Under the pieces are notes generated by a model. That model searched no databases and was not told the DNA's origin. It was given only the letters and a program-made list of their open reading frames with translations. A stretch of 36,233 bases of DNA from CAYJXJ01 sp964374095 (GTDB lineage: Bacteria; Elusimicrobiota; Elusimicrobia; UBA1565; UBA9628): contig CAYJXJ010000028.1 in NCBI GenBank assembly GCA_964374095.1, forward strand, positions 1-36,233, given 5' to 3'. This document shows positions 32,992 through 36,233 of this stretch, piece by piece. How positions within the stretch are numbered: position 1 is the stretch's first letter; each line of letters begins with the position of its first letter. Made by a program: the position numbers and the translations under genes.

Positions 32992-35217
32992 ATGGCCATC
33001 CAAAACCGACTTTCACTGCAGCCAGCCGAAGGCACTGAGATCAATGAGACGGTCAGTTTCGTGAACGATGGCAAAACCATGGCGTATTTCGCCGCGGGGA
33101 TTCCGGTGTTCGCGCACGCGCAAGATGATGTGGTGGGTCGACGCGTGGCCCAGGCGCAGATCATTGCGTTGAAGTTGGTCCGACCAAGTGAGTTGAAGGC
33201 GGCGATGAGTGTGGGCCGGACGACGTTGTACCGGCAGCAGCAGCAACTGAAGAAAGAAGGCGTGGCGGGGCTCATTAATGAGAAGGCGGGACCGAAGGGT
33301 CCCCACAAGCTCAAGCCCGAAGTGTTAGCTCGGGCGCAGAAGATTCTCGAAGAGGGCAAGTCCAAGAGAGCCGTCGCCGAAATCTTGGGCGTCAGCGAGG
33401 GAACGATCCGGCATGCGGTACGTCTCGGATGGCTGCGTGACGGAGTCCCCACCGCACCCGCGGCGCGACCTCCGCGAGAAGGCAGCCAGCCCGGAGATCG
33501 CAACACGGAGGACGCGTCGGCGCTACTGGGGGTCGCGACGACGCGGATACTGGATCGAGTGTTAGCGGCACGGGGGAAGCTCTCGGAAGCCAAGCCGGAG
33601 TTTGAAGCATCCTCGTCGGTGGCGAACGCGGGGGCCCTGTTGGCGCTTCCGGCGATGCTCGAGTTGGGGTTGCTCGAGGTCGGCGAGAAAGTCTACGGGA
33701 GCCTACGCAACGGGTTCTACGGCCTGCGGAGCACGTTGCTGTGCCTGGGGTTCATGGCGCTGCTGCGTATTCGCAATCCCGAGCGGATGCAGTTCGAGGC
33801 GCCGGGGGAGCTGGGGACGCTTCTGGGACTGGATCGAGCGCCGGAAACGAAGACGATCAGACGTAAGCTTACGGAACTGGTCGAGCGCGGACAAGCCAGC
33901 CGCCTGAGCGCGGGCTTGGCCGAGCGGTGGGTGCGACAAGAGCGTCGGGCTTTGGGATACCTGTACGTGGACGGGCACGTCCGGGCGTACCACGGCGAGA
34001 AGCATCGGCTGACGAAGACGCATGTGGCTCGGCGCAGGCTTTGCATGCCGGCGACGACGGACTACTGGATCAACGACAAGAACGCTGAGCCGGTGTTCTT
34101 CGTGACGGGGGATGCCAACGAGCGGATGATCGCGACGATGAAGGCGACCATCCTGCCGGAGGTTCGCCGCTTGGCGGGCAAGAAGCGGCGCGTGACGATG
34201 GTATTCGACCGGGAGGGTTGGAGCCCGAAGTGGTTCAAGGAGCTCTACGAGGCGGGCTTTGACGCGTTGACGTACCGCAAGGGCACATACGACCTGTGGC
34301 CGCGCAGCGCGTTTTGCGTCGTCGAAGGGCGCGTGGAAGGGCGCGAGGTGTCGTATGAGCTGGCGGAAAAGACGGTGCGGGTGCTGCCTGGGTTTAAGAT
34401 GCGTGAGGTGAGGCGCCTGCGCACGGACGGCAAGCAGACGGCTGTGGTGACGACGCGGTGGAAGACGCGGGCCATTGAGCTTGCGTGGCGGATGTTCGAG
34501 AGGTGGAGGCAGGAGAACTTCTTCCGGTACATGCGCGAGCACTTCGCGCTGGACGCGATGGCCAGCCGTCGGGTCGAGCCCGTGGGCGAGGAACGGACGA
34601 TTCCAAACCCGAAGCGCGCGAAGCTGGAGAAGAAGCTGCGCAAGCTCAAGAGCGAGTTGCAGAAGCTCGAGAAAGACTACGGCGCGCGGGCGTTCGAGAA
34701 CGACGAGTCGCTGCGGCCGACGGCGCGGGGCTTCAAGATCGCCAACGGGAAGCTGGGCCGGGAAATCCGTGCGATGAGAAGCAAGTGCCAGCGCCTCAAG
34801 AAGCGCATCGGCGCCCTGCCCGAGCGGATCGCGGCAGTGGACGCCGAGGGGCCGCCCATCGTCAAGCTCGACCCCGAGACGAAGCATCTGACGGACGCGA
34901 TCAAGATGCTGGCGTACCGCACGGAGACAGCGCTCGTGGGGCTGCTCAACGACAAAGTGTACGCCCGCACGGAGGAGGAGGGTCGCGCCCTGGTGCGCGA
35001 GATACTACGGACGCCGGCCGACGTCTTGCCGGACGAGCGGGAGGGAGTGCTGCGGGTCCGCCTTCACGGGCTGGCCAATCCGAGGAGCAACGCGGCCGTG
35101 AGGCATCTGTGTGAGGCACTCAACGAGACAAAAATCACGTATCCCGGGACCCGGCTACGCCTGCGTTATGAGCCCGGATTTGTTCCATTGATTTCCGCCA
35201 CAGGTCAGGAGTCCTGA
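32992..35217 (+). CDS. DDE-type transposase of the IS
   Basis: The 741-residue protein starts at ATG 32992, with GAGGGG 3-9 bases upstream; a GTG at 32914 would lie inside or before the promoter and is rejected. It has an N-terminal helix-turn-helix (SELKAAMSVGRTTLYRQQQQ) and a second HTH (AVAEILGVSEGTIRHAVRLG). The central DDE-like core has Asp in GYLYVDGHVRAYHG, Asp in VTMVFDREGWSPKWF, and Glu in WRQENFFRYMREHFALDAM. A coiled coil (KRAKLEKKLRKLKSELQKLE) and a C-terminal domain follow. It resembles IS4/IS1634-group transposases in core pattern; I do not assign the family. It catalyses transposition of this IS and its reading frame is intact. Confidence 0.85.
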   Translation: MAIQNRLSLQPAEGTEINETVSFVNDGKTMAYFAAGIPVFAHAQDDVVGRRVAQAQIIALKLVRPSELKAAMSVGRTTLYRQQQQLKKEGVAGLINEKAGPKGPHKLKPEVLARAQKILEEGKSKRAVAEILGVSEGTIRHAVRLGWLRDGVPTAPAARPPREGSQPGDRNTEDASALLGVATTRILDRVLAARGKLSEAKPEFEASSSVANAGALLALPAMLELGLLEVGEKVYGSLRNGFYGLRSTLLCLGFMALLRIRNPERMQFEAPGELGTLLGLDRAPETKTIRRKLTELVERGQASRLSAGLAERWVRQERRALGYLYVDGHVRAYHGEKHRLTKTHVARRRLCMPATTDYWINDKNAEPVFFVTGDANERMIATMKATILPEVRRLAGKKRRVTMVFDREGWSPKWFKELYEAGFDALTYRKGTYDLWPRSAFCVVEGRVEGREVSYELAEKTVRVLPGFKMREVRRLRTDGKQTAVVTTRWKTRAIELAWRMFERWRQENFFRYMREHFALDAMASRRVEPVGEERTIPNPKRAKLEKKLRKLKSELQKLEKDYGARAFENDESLRPTARGFKIANGKLGREIRAMRSKCQRLKKRIGALPERIAAVDAEGPPIVKLDPETKHLTDAIKMLAYRTETALVGLLNDKVYARTEEEGRALVREILRTPADVLPDEREGVLRVRLHGLANPRSNAAVRHLCEALNETKITYPGTRLRLRYEPGFVPLISATGQES

Positions 35218-35220
35218 AAT
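35199..35220 (+). repeat. Right terminal inverted repeat of the IS
   Basis: It reads CACAGGTCAGGAGTCCTGAA plus AT, and is the reverse complement of the left repeat at 20 of 22 positions. It includes the transposase stop and the first bases of the next ORF's ATG. Confidence 0.85.
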
Positions 35221-36233
35221 GGGTCTTGCGGGTCAAGCCGTCAGCGTCGGGCTCTTGAAGCGCCTCTGTCACGCGACCGTGGTGTGCGGTTCGTTCAAGG
35301 ATGCCAGTGAGATCCTTAAGGAGAGTCTCTTCCGTGTGGAGATGAGCGCCAAGCGGGTTCGGGAACTGGCGGAGGATGAAGGGCGGTTGCTGGCCGAGGC
35401 GCGCGACGAGCAAGCGCGGGCCTACGCGCAGCATCGCTTGGCCGTGGCCGGACCTGACAAAGCGCCGAGGTTGCTGGTGGTGGGCGCCGATGGGGGGCGG
35501 GTGCAGACCCGCGAGGGGTTTGCGGAGCGCGGCTCCAGGGAGCGTCTGGAACTGGCCCGCGCCCATGGGCAGCGGGAGGCCGTCGAGGCGGCGCAACAGA
35601 AGGAGCCTCCGGAACGATGGAAGGAGGACAAGGTCGGGGTGGTCTACGACGCGGTGTCCAAGCTGCAGCCTGGGGTGAAGTACGGGGAGTATCAAGGGGC
35701 GAAGGCCAAGGTCAAGACGTACGTGGCGACGATGCAGCCATGGGATTGCTTTGGGTGGATGCTGCGACTGGAGGCCGAGAGACGCGGATATCTCAAGGCC
35801 GAGGCGAAGTTATTCTTGGCCGACGGGGCCCCGCACATTCGGGAGGTGAAGAACACGCACTTTCCGGAGGCCATCTTCGGACTGGACTGGGCCCATGGGA
35901 CCGGGCACTTGGGAGACTGCGCGAAGGCGATTTTCGGCGAGGGGACCGATGAGGCGCGCGGGTGGTACCGGGAGCACAGGGACAGGTTGTGGGATGGCAA
36001 GCGTGATGAGATCATCGCGGAGCTGGAGAAGCAGTCCCGGCGCCTGGGCGAGCCCAAGGAAGGAGAGCCGGGGAGCAGTCCCCGGGTGGTGCTCTACCGC
36101 AATGCGTTTTCCTATTTCCCGAACAACCGGGACGCCATGGACTACCCGAGCTTCCGAGCCAAGGGCTGGCCCATCGGGTCGGATCACGCTGCATACTGCA
36201 CCTCCTTCCGCATGTGCGGAACACACTTGGGAT
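35219..36233 (+). CDS. ISKra4/UPF0236-like transposase, truncated at both ends of view
   Basis: The frame is open from 35192, through the right IS repeat, to the window end (338 residues from ATG 35219). The ATG lies on the IS junction, so it is probably not the native start; the natural 5' end was lost to the insertion. The core shows VVGADGGRVQT (first Asp) and LFLADGAPHIREV with DWAHGTGHL (second Asp). Near the end is YFPNNRDAMDYPSFRAKGWPIGSD. In the family GxPIGSG is followed by xxEAAC, providing the catalytic Glu. Here the residues after GWPIGS read DHAAYCTSFRMCGTHLG, apparently shorter and without that Glu. The element is therefore likely defective. The right end lies outside the window. 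Confidence 0.75.
   Translation, partial: MGLAGQAVSVGLLKRLCHATVVCGSFKDASEILKESLFRVEMSAKRVRELAEDEGRLLAEARDEQARAYAQHRLAVAGPDKAPRLLVVGADGGRVQTREGFAERGSRERLELARAHGQREAVEAAQQKEPPERWKEDKVGVVYDAVSKLQPGVKYGEYQGAKAKVKTYVATMQPWDCFGWMLRLEAERRGYLKAEAKLFLADGAPHIREVKNTHFPEAIFGLDWAHGTGHLGDCAKAIFGEGTDEARGWYREHRDRLWDGKRDEIIAELEKQSRRLGEPKEGEPGSSPRVVLYRNAFSYFPNNRDAMDYPSFRAKGWPIGSDHAAYCTSFRMCGTHLG

Larger units (their letters stand above)
32895..35220 (+). mobile_element. Insertion sequence with 22-bp terminal inverted repeats
   Basis: The unit carries a single transposase gene between inverted repeats. The left repeat is 32895-32916 and the right is 35199-35220; they agree at 20 of 22 positions, with a perfect 14-base core CAGGACTCCTGACC. 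The IS is about 2.3 kb. I saw no target-site duplication at the ends. The left end truncates a zinc-ribbon gene and the right end abuts a transposase remnant. The transposase stop codon (35215-35217) lies inside the right repeat. Confidence 0.85.
16793..36233. mobile_element. tRNA-Gln-anchored genomic island, right end outside the window
   Basis: Everything right of tRNA-Gln looks acquired. There is an integrase abutting the tRNA, a replication-relaxation-like nuclease, and an HTH protein. A defence operon and two transposase genes follow, with visibly lower GC and more varied third positions than the purine genes. I found no second copy of the tRNA 3' end in the remaining sequence, so the right attachment site must lie beyond 36,233 or have decayed. 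Confidence 0.75.

Noticed and set aside
16793..36233. Second copy of the tRNA-Gln 3' end as the right att site
   Set aside because: The only similar short string (CGAATCCTA near 27,500) lies inside the methylase gene and does not continue into the acceptor-stem sequence.

Overview
The window reads as a GC-rich bacterial chromosome segment in two parts: a tightly packed housekeeping region (about 1-16,790) and an accessory island that starts exactly at a tRNA-Gln gene and runs off the right end. The secreted and membrane proteins with unusual domain fusions, a GuaB3-type IMP dehydrogenase and a tandem-domain PurS suggest an uncultured, Gram-negative-like, high-GC lineage. Elusimicrobiota is my best guess from protein style only. 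There is no rRNA or marker gene in the window to confirm it.

Region 1 (1-9,230, minus strand) is a purine and guanine nucleotide operon read in the order guaB3, guaA, purC, purS (tandem), purL, purQ, purF, purD (cut by the window edge). Most junctions are 4-base or other short overlaps, indicating translational coupling. guaB3 appears to start at CTG behind a strong ribosome binding site. The guaA start lies inside a perfect 16-bp hairpin.

Region 2 (9,254-16,654) holds envelope and secreted functions. A minus-strand unit encodes a secreted Sel1-repeat/amidohydrolase fusion, an aldo/keto reductase, and a FecR-like protein broken by two in-frame stops. A small secreted helical protein lies on the plus strand. 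It converges with a 984-residue protein that joins a secreted HExxHxxGxxD metalloprotease to an MFS transporter. A CpXC zinc protein precedes the tRNA.

Region 3 (16,793-36,233) is an integrated element with visibly lower GC. A serine recombinase takes its stop codon from the antisense of the tRNA-Gln 3' end and is preceded by a small partner ORF. Next come a replication-relaxation-like nuclease fused to a transmembrane tail, an HTH/sigma-like protein, and an AlbA_2 (Schlafen-type) ATP-binding protein.

These lead into a four-gene overlapping operon: DUF499 AAA ATPase, DUF3780 protein, DUF1156 Zn-ribbon adenine methylase, and PLD-SNF2 helicase. This matches the known helicase-methylase-ATPase (Hma-like) type of putative anti-phage system. 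A fifth, zinc-ribbon gene behind it is cut off by an insertion sequence (32,895-35,220, with 22-bp inverted repeats matching at 20 positions). That IS in turn abuts a 5'-truncated ISKra4/UPF0236-like transposase that runs off the window.

The most interesting items are the defence operon with its flanking AlbA_2 and zinc-ribbon genes, the protease-MFS fusion, the integrase/tRNA junction, the tandem PurS, and the hairpins around guaA.
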